64,000 nucleotides of DNA from Bog-159 sp963785255. GTDB taxonomy: Bacteria; Acidobacteriota; Terriglobia; Bryobacterales; Bryobacteraceae. Positions 8,145 through 16,119 of this stretch are shown here, in pieces. The translations under genes and the position numbers were made by a program. The notes below the pieces were generated by a model. It ran no database searches. It was not told the origin of the DNA and was given only the letters and a program-made list of their open reading frames with translations. Where the stretch lies: positions 372,001-436,000 of the forward strand of contig CAWAUR010000017.1 of assembly GCA_963785255.1 (NCBI GenBank), written 5' to 3'. Within the stretch, counting starts at the first letter, position 1, and every line of letters begins with the position of its first letter.

Positions 8145-8198
8145 CCTAAACGTTAGATTTGCCGGCCCGGAGGTCGATCCGGGCCGGCAGCGTTTAGG
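8145..8198 (-). ncRNA. Nested GC-rich stem-loop in the ClC leader
   Basis: GCCGGCCCGG (8161-8170) pairs perfectly with CCGGGCCGGC (8179-8188) around an 8-nt loop. The outer CCTAAACG (8145-8152) pairs with CGTTTAGG (8191-8198), giving a two-tier structure directly before the AAAGGAGG. A further hairpin forms from ACCGTTATCGCC (8077-8088) and GGCGACAGTAACGGT. Read on the minus strand it is a 5' leader structure; read on the plus strand it could act as a terminator. The remaining bases between the ClC and helicase genes hold only the family-B repeat. Confidence 0.6.
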
Positions 8199-8278
8199 AC
8201 GCCGAAATCACGTCCCACCGCCGCCTGCGTTGGACGGGCCAGGAGCCTGTCCCAAGAGTCTACATTGAGCCCGCCGCT

Positions 8279-8370
8279 TGTGGGGCAGGCTCGTAGCCTG
8301 CGCGGGCCTCGTAGGCCCGCTCTTTGGCGCGCGAAGCACGCCGCTGGACAGGCCAGGAGGCCTGTCCTAC
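8279..8370 (+). repeat. Dispersed palindromic repeat, family B (full copy)
   Basis: Modular palindrome: TGTGGGGCAGGCTCGTAGCC, then CGGGCCTCGTAGGCCCG (self-complementary), then CTGGACAGGCC/GGCCTGTCC. It is nearly identical to the copies at 10910 and 26778. Partial GGACGGGCCAGGAGCCTGTCCC at 8232-8253 is a degenerate extra arm. It is translated in frame with the following helicase gene but is not likely to be part of the protein. Confidence 0.85.
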
Positions 8371-8406
8371 TGTTGCATGCTAAAATTCAAAGAGTCCTCC
8401 TTACAC

Positions 8407-10737
8407 ATGGACTTTCTTAAGGGACTCAACCCCCAACAACGTGAAGCCGTTTCCTCGACCGAAGGGCCTCTGCTGATATTGGCTGGAGCGGGTAGCGGTA
8501 AAACCCGGGTAATTACTCACCGCATCGCGTATATCATTACGGCGCGGCACGTGCCCCCGTCCGCCATTTTGGCGGTCACCTTCACCAACAAGGCGGCATC
8601 CGAGATGCGCGAGCGCGTGGCTGCACTGTTAAGCGATGTGGCGCTCCCCTCGGCGCCCAATCTATCCACGTTTCATTCGTTCTGCGTGCGTCTGCTGCGC
8701 CGCGATGGCGAGCCGCTGGCGCAGATTCGCCCCGGATTCACGCGGCGCTTCAGCATCTATGACGACGAAGATCAGTTGGCTATCGTCAAAGCCGCTTTCC
8801 GCCATCTGGGTCTCGATGAAAAATTCATGCAGCATCGCGCGGCGCTGTCGCGCATCAGCCAGGCCAAGAATCTGAAGCAGACGCCACAGGATTTCTACCG
8901 CGACGCCAAAGATCCGGCGGCCGGCAAACTGGCCGTGATCTGGGACGAATACGAACGCGCGCTGCACACCGCCAACGCGCTGGATTTCGACGATCTGCTG
9001 CTCGAATCCGTGCGCCTGCTCTATCACGATGAAGCCACCCGCGCGCGCTACAACCGCTGGCTCAGCTATATCATGATCGACGAATACCAGGACACCAATC
9101 GCAGCCAGTACGAGTTGATGCGCTTGCTCTCCGAGCAGCATGGCAACGTCTGTGTGGTGGGCGACGAAGATCAATCCATTTATAGCTGGCGCGGCGCGGA
9201 CATCAAAAACATTCTGGATTTCGAACACGATTTTCCAAAGGCGCGCGCCATCCGGCTGGAACAGAATTACCGCTCCACCAAAAACATTCTGGCGGCTGCC
9301 GGCACCGTGGTGGCGAATAACAAGGCGCGCAAAGGCAAGACACTGTGGACCGAAGCGGAGCGCGGCGAAATGATCGGTTTGTACGGCGGTTGGGATGCCG
9401 AGAACGAAGGCATGTTCATCGCGCGCACCATCGAGACTCTCCTGGCCGAAAGCCCGCGCGATCGCGTGGCCGTGCTCTACCGGACGAATTCGCAATCGCG
9501 GCAAATTGAAGAGGCGCTGCGCCGCAGCGGACGGAAATATATCGTCGTCGGCGGTTTCAGTTTCTATCAGCGCGCCGAAATCAAGGACGCCGTAGCGTAT
9601 CTGAAGCTGGCCATGTCGAACAAGGATTCGGTCAGCCTGCTGCGCGTCATCAACACGCCGGCGCGCGGCATCGGCCGCACCACCGTGGAGCAGGTGGACG
9701 CCTTCGCGCGGGAGAACGGGCTGAGCCTGTGGGATGCAGTCTCGCGCATGATCGATCAGCAGTTGTTTCCGGCGCGCGCACAATCCGCCCTGGTGGCGTT
9801 CCGGACGATGGTCCAGGAACTGACGCTGCGCGTGGCCAGCGAGCCGCTGCCCGATGCCATTCGCTTCATGCTGGATCGCACCGGATATGGCAAAATGCTC
9901 GAACAGGAGGGCACGCCCGAATCCGAAGCCCGGCTGGAAAACCTGGGCGAGTTGGTGAACGCAGCCGCGGAGGCCGCCGAGCGCGGCGAAACGCTGGGCG
10001 ATTTTCTGGACCACGCGGCGCTGGTGGCCGACGCCGATGCGGTGGATGAACACGCGCAGGTCAGCCTGCTGACGCTGCACAACGCCAAAGGACTGGAATT
10101 TCCCATTGTGTTTCTGGCAGGCATGGAGGAAGGCTTGTTTCCCCATCAGCGATCCATGGCGTCGGTGGCAGCGCTCGAGGAAGAACGCCGCTTGTGTTAT
10201 GTGGGCATGACGCGCGCGCAAAAACGGCTCTATCTGACCTGGGCGAAATACCGGCGGCGTTTCGGCGGTGGCGAACAGGAACGCACGGTGCCCTCGCGAT
10301 TTCTGGCCGAAGCGCCGGAGGATCTTATCGTTAATCTGGGCGACGATCGCGCGGGCCTGCCGCAAGTGGATCTGCATGCGGAGCGCTACGAGGTGCGGCA
10401 GAGCGCCCAGCGCAATACGTTCACGGGTAAGACTTATAATTCGCTCGACAATATTTCGCAGTTCTTCGCCGAGCGCGGCGTGGCGTTTCCAGCGCCGAAT
10501 GCGCGGCCCGCGATTCCTCCCAGGCCGCCCATTTCGAACCCGCCCGCCAAACCGGCCGCACCGCCTGCGCCGCGCAGATCCGCGCGCACCGGCATGACCG
10601 TGGAGCATCCTAAATACGGCACCGGCACGGTGGTGCGCCGCGAGGGCGAGGGCGAAGATGCCAAGATTACAGTCAGCTTTCCGCGCTACGGGCTGAAAAA
10701 GCTGGTGGAAAAATACGCGGGGCTGAAGAGAGGCTAA
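8407..10737 (+). CDS. pcrA: UvrD/PcrA-type superfamily 1 DNA helicase
   Basis: ATP-dependent 3'-5' DNA helicase acting in repair and replication. The 776-residue protein has the full SF1A motif set: Q motif LNPQQREAV, Walker A GAGSGKT (27-33), Ia AVTFTNKAASEMRERV, II DEYQDTN, III GDEDQSIYSWRGAD, IV QNYRST, V LTLHNAKGLEFPIVFLAGME, VI RRLCYVGMTRAQKRLYL. A Pro-rich linker leads to a C-terminal Tudor-like domain (GMTVEHPKYGTGTVVRREGE) found in PcrA, which contacts RNA polymerase in Gram-positives. The ATG at 8407 starts exactly at the Q-motif region; upstream in-frame codons belong to a dispersed repeat. Confidence 0.93.
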   Translation: MDFLKGLNPQQREAVSSTEGPLLILAGAGSGKTRVITHRIAYIITARHVPPSAILAVTFTNKAASEMRERVAALLSDVALPSAPNLSTFHSFCVRLLRRDGEPLAQIRPGFTRRFSIYDDEDQLAIVKAAFRHLGLDEKFMQHRAALSRISQAKNLKQTPQDFYRDAKDPAAGKLAVIWDEYERALHTANALDFDDLLLESVRLLYHDEATRARYNRWLSYIMIDEYQDTNRSQYELMRLLSEQHGNVCVVGDEDQSIYSWRGADIKNILDFEHDFPKARAIRLEQNYRSTKNILAAAGTVVANNKARKGKTLWTEAERGEMIGLYGGWDAENEGMFIARTIETLLAESPRDRVAVLYRTNSQSRQIEEALRRSGRKYIVVGGFSFYQRAEIKDAVAYLKLAMSNKDSVSLLRVINTPARGIGRTTVEQVDAFARENGLSLWDAVSRMIDQQLFPARAQSALVAFRTMVQELTLRVASEPLPDAIRFMLDRTGYGKMLEQEGTPESEARLENLGELVNAAAEAAERGETLGDFLDHAALVADADAVDEHAQVSLLTLHNAKGLEFPIVFLAGMEEGLFPHQRSMASVAALEEERRLCYVGMTRAQKRLYLTWAKYRRRFGGGEQERTVPSRFLAEAPEDLIVNLGDDRAGLPQVDLHAERYEVRQSAQRNTFTGKTYNSLDNISQFFAERGVAFPAPNARPAIPPRPPISNPPAKPAAPPAPRRSARTGMTVEHPKYGTGTVVRREGEGEDAKITVSFPRYGLKKLVEKYAGLKRG

Positions 10738-10747
10738 ACGAAAAAGC

Positions 10748-10906
10748 ATGGATACCACGGCAATCACCGATAAAACGGAACGCAAGAAGTTGAAGCGGGC
10801 GGCGCGTAAGAAAGTCGCACCGAAGGCCAAGCGCGCGGCGGGCGTGGCACGCGGCTCGATGAAGAAGAAAGTCAAGAAGATGGCGCAAGGCCAGCGCAAG
10901 CGCTAA
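10748..10906 (+). CDS. Small lysine/arginine-rich basic protein
   Basis: 52 codons from ATG 10748, 10 nt after the helicase stop, ending TAA 10904-10906. About two fifths of the residues are Lys or Arg, with Ala (KLKRAARKKVAPKAKRAAG). The composition recalls the Lys/Ala-rich tails of bacterial histone-H1-like or nucleoid proteins. A nucleic-acid-binding role beside a helicase is plausible but not demonstrated. No recognisable fold, no signal peptide, no good SD. Cotranscription with pcrA is likely. A family-B repeat follows directly. Confidence 0.55.
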   Translation: MDTTAITDKTERKKLKRAARKKVAPKAKRAAGVARGSMKKKVKKMAQGQRKR

Positions 10907-10909
10907 GCT

Positions 10910-11000
10910 TGTGGGGCAGGCTCGTAGCCTGCGCGGGCCTCGTAGGCCCGCTCTTCGGCGAGCGAAGCCCGCCCTGGACAGGCCAGGAGGCCTGTCCTAC
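10910..11000 (+). repeat. Dispersed palindromic repeat, family B (full copy)
   Basis: Same modules and order as the 8279 copy, with small differences in the middle. It ends two bases before the ATG of the FG-GAP gene, so it forms that gene's entire 5' region after the 52-codon gene. Confidence 0.85.
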
Positions 11001-11002
11001 TT

Positions 11003-12139
11003 ATGCGTTGCCTAGCCTTCCTTATTTTTGCCACCGGCCTCTGCGCCGCACCCCCCGCGCGGTTCGCGGCGCACACCATCGCCACCGGATTAACCGGCGG
11101 CTATCAAGTGGTCGCGGTGGATATGAATCGCGACGGCAGGATCGATCTCATTGCCTTAGCCAGCGGCATGACCGAACTGATATGGTTCGAAAACCCCGGC
11201 TGGCAGCGGCACGTGATCGCGCGAAACTTGTCCGGCATGATCAACCTGGCGGCTTGGGATCTGGACGGCGACGGCATTCCCGAAATTGCGCTGGCATCCG
11301 GCTTCTCCATGGACGCCAAGAAGAGCGCCGGAATTGTATCGTTGCTGCGCCGCACCGCTGATCCACGCGAACTTTGGTCCATCGAAGAGATCGATCGCCT
11401 ACCTACGTCGCACCGCCTGCGGTGGGCCGATATCGACGGCAGCGGACGAAAGGTGCTCATCAACCAGCCGCTCACAGCCGCTACCGTCGCGCATCCGGAA
11501 GATCGCGCGCATACCCCGCTGGTCTTCTACCGGCCCGGCCAATGGAAACGTCAAACCATCTCCGAGCAGGATGAGGGCGTGGTGCACGGAATTTATCCGA
11601 TCGATTGGGACGGCGATGGCCGGGACGCCATCCTGACCGCCAGCTTCGTGGGTATTCACCTATACAAACTGAACCGCGACGGGCGTTGGACGCGCACCGA
11701 GATTGCCAAGGGCGATCCCGCGCCGTGGCCCAAGTGCGGTTCGAGCGATGTAGCCGTGGGCCGCTTGGGGAAGCAGCGGTTCCTGGCGGCGATCGAGCCC
11801 TGGCACGGGAATCAGGTGGCCATCTACCGGGAAATCGCCGGCGAATGGCAGCGGCATGTAATCGACGACTCACTGTCCGACGGCCACACCATTTGGACCG
11901 CGGATCTGAATGGCGATGGAAACGACGAAGTGATCGCGGGCTATCGCGGCGAGGGCGTCAACGTGTATTACGCCGCGGATTCTCAAGGCGCGCGATGGTC
12001 GAAGACGGTGCTCGATGCGGACATGCCGGCGGCGGCCTGCGCCATCGCGGATTTGAACGGCGACGGCCGCCCGGATATCGCTTGCATCGGCTCGTCCACG
12101 GCCAATTTGAAGTGGTACGAGAATCTGGGCGCGCGATAA
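11003..12139 (+). CDS. Secreted FG-GAP/VCBS-repeat beta-propeller protein
   Basis: 378 residues with a signal peptide (MRCLAFLIFATGLCAAPPAR). At least five repeats follow with calcium-loop motifs of the form D-x-D/N-x-D-G: DMNRDGRIDLI, DLDGDGIPEIA, DWDGDGRDAIL, DLNGDGNDEVI and DLNGDGRPDIA, spaced as in integrin-like seven-bladed propellers. Predicted to be exported and calcium-stabilised; a binding or structural function is likely and no catalytic motif is seen. The ATG lies 2 nt after a family-B repeat, with no SD. It ends 2 nt before a strong hairpin shared with the convergent AsmA gene. Confidence 0.85.
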   Translation: MRCLAFLIFATGLCAAPPARFAAHTIATGLTGGYQVVAVDMNRDGRIDLIALASGMTELIWFENPGWQRHVIARNLSGMINLAAWDLDGDGIPEIALASGFSMDAKKSAGIVSLLRRTADPRELWSIEEIDRLPTSHRLRWADIDGSGRKVLINQPLTAATVAHPEDRAHTPLVFYRPGQWKRQTISEQDEGVVHGIYPIDWDGDGRDAILTASFVGIHLYKLNRDGRWTRTEIAKGDPAPWPKCGSSDVAVGRLGKQRFLAAIEPWHGNQVAIYREIAGEWQRHVIDDSLSDGHTIWTADLNGDGNDEVIAGYRGEGVNVYYAADSQGARWSKTVLDADMPAAACAIADLNGDGRPDIACIGSSTANLKWYENLGAR

Positions 12140-12141
12140 AA

Positions 12142-12216
12142 GAAACCGCTCCCTGACGGTCGCGGCTCAGTAAGCCGGGTTCTCTTACCGAGCCGCGACC
12201 GTCAGGGAGCGGTTTC
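12142..12216. terminator. Bidirectional hairpin terminator, repeat family A
   Basis: GAAACCGCTCCCTGACGGTC and onward (12142-12173) pairs with the complement ending at 12216 over about 32 bp with one mismatch and an 11-nt loop. It lies between two convergent genes, and the same arm sequence recurs at 32416 and in part at 3757. A dispersed repeat used as a terminator is the simplest reading. Confidence 0.8.
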
Positions 12217-12234
12217 TCCGAACGTTAAGCACCG

Positions 12235-14619
12235 CTACCGCGCCACCGGTTGATCGACGCGCAATTCCGCCAACGTTCCACTCATGCGCATCTCTTTCGA
12301 TCCACTTGTGAGTTGAAACAGCAGCCGGCCGTCGGGTTGTGTGCTCCCTTGGCCGGTATAAGTTTCATCGCCCGACACCAGTTGCAGGCCGGTGAAGCGC
12401 AGCAGGATCCCCGCTTGTGCCCACGTCAACTCATAGCTTCCCGATACGCTTTCGAAATCGGGTAGGGCGTCCATCTCCAGGCCGCGCGCCGCGAACGTGC
12501 CTGTGGAGCGCAGTCGCGCGAGCAGCTCATTCCCGGTGCCGCTCGATTCGAGAACGGTATCCGCATCCACTTTGCCGGACTTCCATTCGATGCCCGCGGC
12601 ATGTGTCTCCAGCCGGTATACCGGACGGCCCGTGCGCAAGCCGACCGAGAGCGCGCCCGTAATGCGGCCGCCATCCATACGGGCGTGCAGATCGGAGAAC
12701 TCGGCTTTGCCGGCATCCCAGACGAGATGTGTCCGCAGGTCTTGCACATCCTCGCCGGTCACATGCAGCACGGCGATCTGCACAATGGCATCCAGATGGC
12801 GATCGGCCAGCCACTCGGGCAGCGACGGACGGCCCAGACTTAATGCCCGCGCGATCAATCCACGGCGGTGATGCAGAGTGGGCATCAGCAAGCGTTCCAA
12901 CTCGGCCGCGTCAGCTTCCGCGATCTGCACGCGCAGGCGGTGCGGACGAGCCATCTGCGGTTCATAGCGATAATCGCCCTGAATAGCCAGTTGACCCGCT
13001 TGGGCGCGAATGTGGTCGAGCGCCACGCGCGCTCCCTCGATGTGAACGGAGGCGGATTCCACCGCCAGCGGTTCGGCCAGTCCCGGCAAGGGTAAGCGGG
13101 CGTTCGATAACTCGATCGCGCCACTCCATCCGGATTTGACCGCCGCCGGCGCGGGCGAAATGGCCGCCACATATGCTTGCGCCGGTACTTGATAGCGCAG
13201 TTGACCTTTCCAAGTGCCGCTTGAAACCTGATCGAGCCAGGCAATTGCGGCCAGTGCGGATTGCGCGCGTAGCGATTCCACGCGCATGCCGTCGGTGGTA
13301 ATGGTCAGATCGAGCGATTGCTCCTTCCAATCCCAATCGGCTTGCAGTTGGGCGGTTTCATCCTGCGCGGTGCGCACCGGCGCGGGTTCCAGCCGGGCGT
13401 GACCCCGATCGAAAATCAGGCGCGCCTGCGTGGCCCGGATGGGCGGCGAATCCGGCATGGCCATGGAGGCGTCATGAAAATCCAGCTCGCCTTGCAGTCT
13501 CCCCTGCCCCGTGTAGCCCAGCACGCCATCGAGCGATCCGGTCATGGTTAGCTTCGCGGGCAGATCCGCGCCCAGATTACGTGCGAGTTCCAGCACCGGA
13601 CCGGCGGGAAACCGATTCCAGTTGAGCGCCAAGCCCCAGTGCGGCTGCGACAGATAATCCGAACAACGGAAGCGCACGGCCAACGGCAGGGTCTCTCCGC
13701 CGGCCGTGGTGGATTCCATTTCGACAATCTGCGCGGGAACATTCAGCCGTCCGGCCAGGCGCAGCGGCCAACTCTGGCCGTAGGGCGGCATGCGGTCCCA
13801 ACGGTGGACGCCTTCGATGTCCATGTTGCCCGAGATCCGGATATCGTCGAGCGGCCCCGCCAGGTGCATGCGCGCACTCACCACGCCGTGCACACCGCCG
13901 TCGAAGCCGTGCAGCAGGGCCACGATTTCGCTGAGGGGACTTTGTTCCAGGCGCACGTCGAGATTCAGGCGTCCGCCATCCGACTGGTTCCAGCGGCCGC
14001 GCGCGCTGAATTCGCCCATGCCGCGCGCCGGCTTATCGGTGCGCGCCGGTTCGCCGGTGAACTCCACATCCCAGGTAGCCGCGCCGCGGGATGGCGGAGA
14101 GATATTCAGATCGGCGTTGGTGAGATAGAAAACGGACTTGGTATCGCCGAATTTGAAATTGATGCGACCGGAGCGCACGTGCACCTCTGGAATGGCGCGG
14201 ATGACGGCGCGGTTCAGCAGCGGCTCAAAGTTCCAGCGGCCCGGTTCGGAAGGACCGCCGGTTTTAGCCACATTGATGCTGGCATCGTCCAGCCGGATGG
14301 AGGCGAATTCCAGGTGCCCGCCGAATAGAGAAGTCAGCCGGGGCACGGCTTCGAGAGATCCCACGTAGGCGATCGGCTCGATGCCGATGGCGGGATTTTC
14401 GTGGATGACCACGTTCTCCACCGACAAGCCTGGCCCGGCGAACAGGCTGAAGTGGATGGCGCCCAATTCTACTTTTCTTCCCAAGGCGCTCTCGAGCGCG
14501 GCGCGAATACGCGGCGCAAAGCGGTTGCCACTCAAGTAGGGCGCGACGATACCGATCGCCAGCAGGATGACGAGCGCGATGCTCAGCCACTTGGCGGCGC
14601 GCTTTACGGTGCGCTTCAT
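12235..14619 (-). CDS. AsmA-family / intermembrane lipid-transfer-like protein
   Basis: 794 residues. One N-terminal membrane anchor (KRAAKWLSIALVILLAIGIV, about residues 7-28) is followed by the AsmA N-terminal pattern SGNRFAPRIRAALESALGRKVELGAIHFSLFAGPGLSVENV. Then comes a long beta-rich periplasmic region with repeated strands (LRLAGRLNVPA, GRLQGELDFHDASM, QAGQLAIQGDYR). AsmA-like proteins are bridge-type lipid transporters or outer-membrane assembly factors; which applies here is unknown. The ATG at 14619 overlaps the upstream mocA-like stop (ATGA), so the three genes xdhC, mocA-like and asmA are probably co-translated. The functional link between molybdenum maturation and AsmA is not obvious. 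Confidence 0.82.
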   Translation of the reverse strand: MKRTVKRAAKWLSIALVILLAIGIVAPYLSGNRFAPRIRAALESALGRKVELGAIHFSLFAGPGLSVENVVIHENPAIGIEPIAYVGSLEAVPRLTSLFGGHLEFASIRLDDASINVAKTGGPSEPGRWNFEPLLNRAVIRAIPEVHVRSGRINFKFGDTKSVFYLTNADLNISPPSRGAATWDVEFTGEPARTDKPARGMGEFSARGRWNQSDGGRLNLDVRLEQSPLSEIVALLHGFDGGVHGVVSARMHLAGPLDDIRISGNMDIEGVHRWDRMPPYGQSWPLRLAGRLNVPAQIVEMESTTAGGETLPLAVRFRCSDYLSQPHWGLALNWNRFPAGPVLELARNLGADLPAKLTMTGSLDGVLGYTGQGRLQGELDFHDASMAMPDSPPIRATQARLIFDRGHARLEPAPVRTAQDETAQLQADWDWKEQSLDLTITTDGMRVESLRAQSALAAIAWLDQVSSGTWKGQLRYQVPAQAYVAAISPAPAAVKSGWSGAIELSNARLPLPGLAEPLAVESASVHIEGARVALDHIRAQAGQLAIQGDYRYEPQMARPHRLRVQIAEADAAELERLLMPTLHHRRGLIARALSLGRPSLPEWLADRHLDAIVQIAVLHVTGEDVQDLRTHLVWDAGKAEFSDLHARMDGGRITGALSVGLRTGRPVYRLETHAAGIEWKSGKVDADTVLESSGTGNELLARLRSTGTFAARGLEMDALPDFESVSGSYELTWAQAGILLRFTGLQLVSGDETYTGQGSTQPDGRLLFQLTSGSKEMRMSGTLAELRVDQPVAR

Positions 14620-15203
14620 ACGGCGCTCCCCGCCAGCAGCCGGGCGTAAGCCGCGGGATCGTCCACATCCGCCAGGATGCCGGGATCTTCCACGTCGATG
14701 TAGGCGATCCGGTTCTCGTGGCGGTTGATGACTTCTCGCGCGGAGGAGCTTGCGGGCAGCGCCAGGAATTCGGGGATGAGCGACACGGAAATCCAGATCG
14801 GATGTCCGCGGCGGCTGGCGTGGCGCGGGATGCGCAGCGGCGCGGAAGCGGGCGCGGCGTCGAGCAAAGCGTCGATGGTGGCGGAGGTTACCGCCGGATG
14901 ATCCACCAAGGTGAAAAGCACACCATCGGCATCCGCAGGCACGGCGCGCAAGCCGCATTGCATGGAGGAAAGCTGGCCGGAATGAAAATCGGGATTATCC
15001 ACCAGAACGGCTTCCGCGGAACGGCGCATCCCGGCGCGAACGATCTCCCGGCCCGCGCCCAGGACCGCGATCATAGGCGAACAGCGCCGGGAAAACAGGC
15101 CGATCAACCGGTCCAGAAACGTCTCTCCTTGAAACTCTAGCAGAGCTTTCGGCGAGCCCATGCGCTGCGACTCGCCGGCGGCCAGAATGAGTCCGCAGGT
15201 CAC
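14616..15203 (-). CDS. MobA/MocA-like molybdenum cofactor nucleotidyltransferase
   Basis: 195-residue cytoplasmic protein of the MobA-like NTP-transferase family. The nucleotide-binding N-terminus LILAAGESQRMGSPKALLEF has the LAAGxSxRMGxxK signature. VLVDNPDFHSGQLSSMQCGL, LVDHPAVT (metal-binding Asp) and RRGHPIWIS match MocA-type CTP:molybdopterin cytidylyltransferases, which make MCD for xanthine-dehydrogenase-family enzymes. Starts at GTG overlapping the xdhC stop (GTGA) and ends overlapping asmA (ATGA). The pairing with xdhC supports MocA rather than MobA. CTP versus GTP use cannot be decided by eye. Confidence 0.85.
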   Translation of the reverse strand: MTCGLILAAGESQRMGSPKALLEFQGETFLDRLIGLFSRRCSPMIAVLGAGREIVRAGMRRSAEAVLVDNPDFHSGQLSSMQCGLRAVPADADGVLFTLVDHPAVTSATIDALLDAAPASAPLRIPRHASRRGHPIWISVSLIPEFLALPASSSAREVINRHENRIAYIDVEDPGILADVDDPAAYARLLAGSAV

Positions 15204-16039
15204 TTCAGCACGAGCGCGCGCGGGCTCTCGCCGGCAAACACCGATTTGGATAGCTCCCGCCAGCGCGAGTCCGCGTTGCGCCGCACCGCGATCATCTCGG
15301 CCACCACCGAAATGGCGATCTCTTCCGGTGAGACGGCCCCGATCTCCAGACCCATGGGTGCGAACACGCGCGTGAAGCTATTGCCGGAAATGCCCTCCTT
15401 TTCCAACTCGCGAATCACGTTAATCACTTTGCGCTTGCTGCCGATCATGGCGATGTAACGCGCGGTGGTGGAGACCGCCCAGCGCAATACGCGCATGTCG
15501 TCGCGATGGCCGCGCGTCACGATAATCACGTAGCTGGTTTCGTTGATGGGCAGCTTGTCGAAGACCTCTTCGTATTCCTGCGCGTAGATTTCGGCGGCTT
15601 CCGGAAAACGTTCGCGACTGGCGAAGGCTTCGCGGTTATCCACGATGGTAGTCGAGAATCCGGCAAGATCGGCGATTTTGGAAATGCTCTTCGAAATGTG
15701 GCCGGCGCCGAAAATGAATGCGCCAGGCACAGGCAGGACCGGCTCGACGAAGACATCCAGTTGGCCGCCGCAAATCAGCCCGTTATCGTAGGCGGCCTCC
15801 TGGCCCAGGTTGAAACTGAGATGGCGAGGCTGCTCTTTTTCGATGACCTCGCGCGCGGCGTTCCACACCTCGGCTTCCACGCATCCGCCGCCGATGGTGC
15901 CGATCATGGAACCGTCTTCGCGCACCAGCAGCTTGGCGCTTTCGTAGCTGGGGATGGACCCGCGCACCTGGACGATGGTGGCGATCGCACACTTCTGGCC
16001 TAGCTTGCGCAGGCGCAGAAGTTCCTCGTAGACATCCAT
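15200..16039 (-). CDS. xdhC: XdhC/CoxI-family molybdenum cofactor maturation factor
   Basis: 279 residues. The N-terminal XdhC_CoxI domain has GSIPSYESAKLLVREDGSMIGTIGGGCVEAEV, a hallmark block, and GLICGGQLDVFVEP. The C-terminal half is the Rossmann-like XdhC_C domain (GAFIFGAGHISKSISKIADLAGFSTTIVDNR and SYVIIVTRGHRDDMRVLRWA; IGSKRKV). XdhC binds Moco, promotes its sulfuration and inserts it into xanthine-dehydrogenase-family enzymes. No xdhA/xdhB or cox-type subunit lies in the window, so the client enzyme is elsewhere. First gene of a three-gene overlapping operon. Confidence 0.9.
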   Translation of the reverse strand: MDVYEELLRLRKLGQKCAIATIVQVRGSIPSYESAKLLVREDGSMIGTIGGGCVEAEVWNAAREVIEKEQPRHLSFNLGQEAAYDNGLICGGQLDVFVEPVLPVPGAFIFGAGHISKSISKIADLAGFSTTIVDNREAFASRERFPEAAEIYAQEYEEVFDKLPINETSYVIIVTRGHRDDMRVLRWAVSTTARYIAMIGSKRKVINVIRELEKEGISGNSFTRVFAPMGLEIGAVSPEEIAISVVAEMIAVRRNADSRWRELSKSVFAGESPRALVLK

Positions 16040-16082
16040 TTCAGTGCAATTATAACGCGGGGGCGGGCTTGCTTCGCGCGCC

Positions 16083-16114
16083 GGGGCTGGGGGTCAGGGG
16101 TTAGGGGCTGGGGG
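16083..16114 (+). other. G-quadruplex candidate upstream of xdhC and the peptide array
   Basis: Five runs of at least four G separated by 2-3 bases (GGGGCTGGGGGTCAGGGGTT then AGGGGCTGGGGG). This fits a canonical intramolecular G4 on the plus strand. It lies 44 bp upstream of the xdhC start, in the divergent region before tandem unit 1. Confidence 0.6.
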
Positions 16115-16119
16115 ACAAG

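Noticed and set aside
8064..8156. 30-codon plus-strand hydrophobic frame ending just before the GC hairpin
   Set aside because: No SD; the opposite strand has a perfect AAAGGAGG at good spacing to the alternative frame, so the plus-strand frame is probably its shadow.
7962..8200. Fluoride riboswitch for the ClC gene
   Set aside because: The ClC selectivity motifs are of the chloride type (GREGP), and I could not find the conserved fluoride-riboswitch core words in the leader.
8278..8406. N-terminal extension of the helicase through the family-B repeat
   Set aside because: The extension only translates a dispersed palindrome; the same words appear at other loci, and the Q motif begins right after ATG 8407.
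8662..10899. 745-codon open frame on the minus strand opposite the helicase gene
   Set aside because: It is a GC-bias shadow of pcrA: no recognisable domain, low-complexity His/Arg/Ala composition, and all SF1 motifs lie on the plus strand.
14620..14958. 113-residue N-terminal extension of the AsmA protein
   Set aside because: It lies wholly within the mocA-like gene in another frame; ATG 14619 gives a proper anchor and an ATGA overlap.
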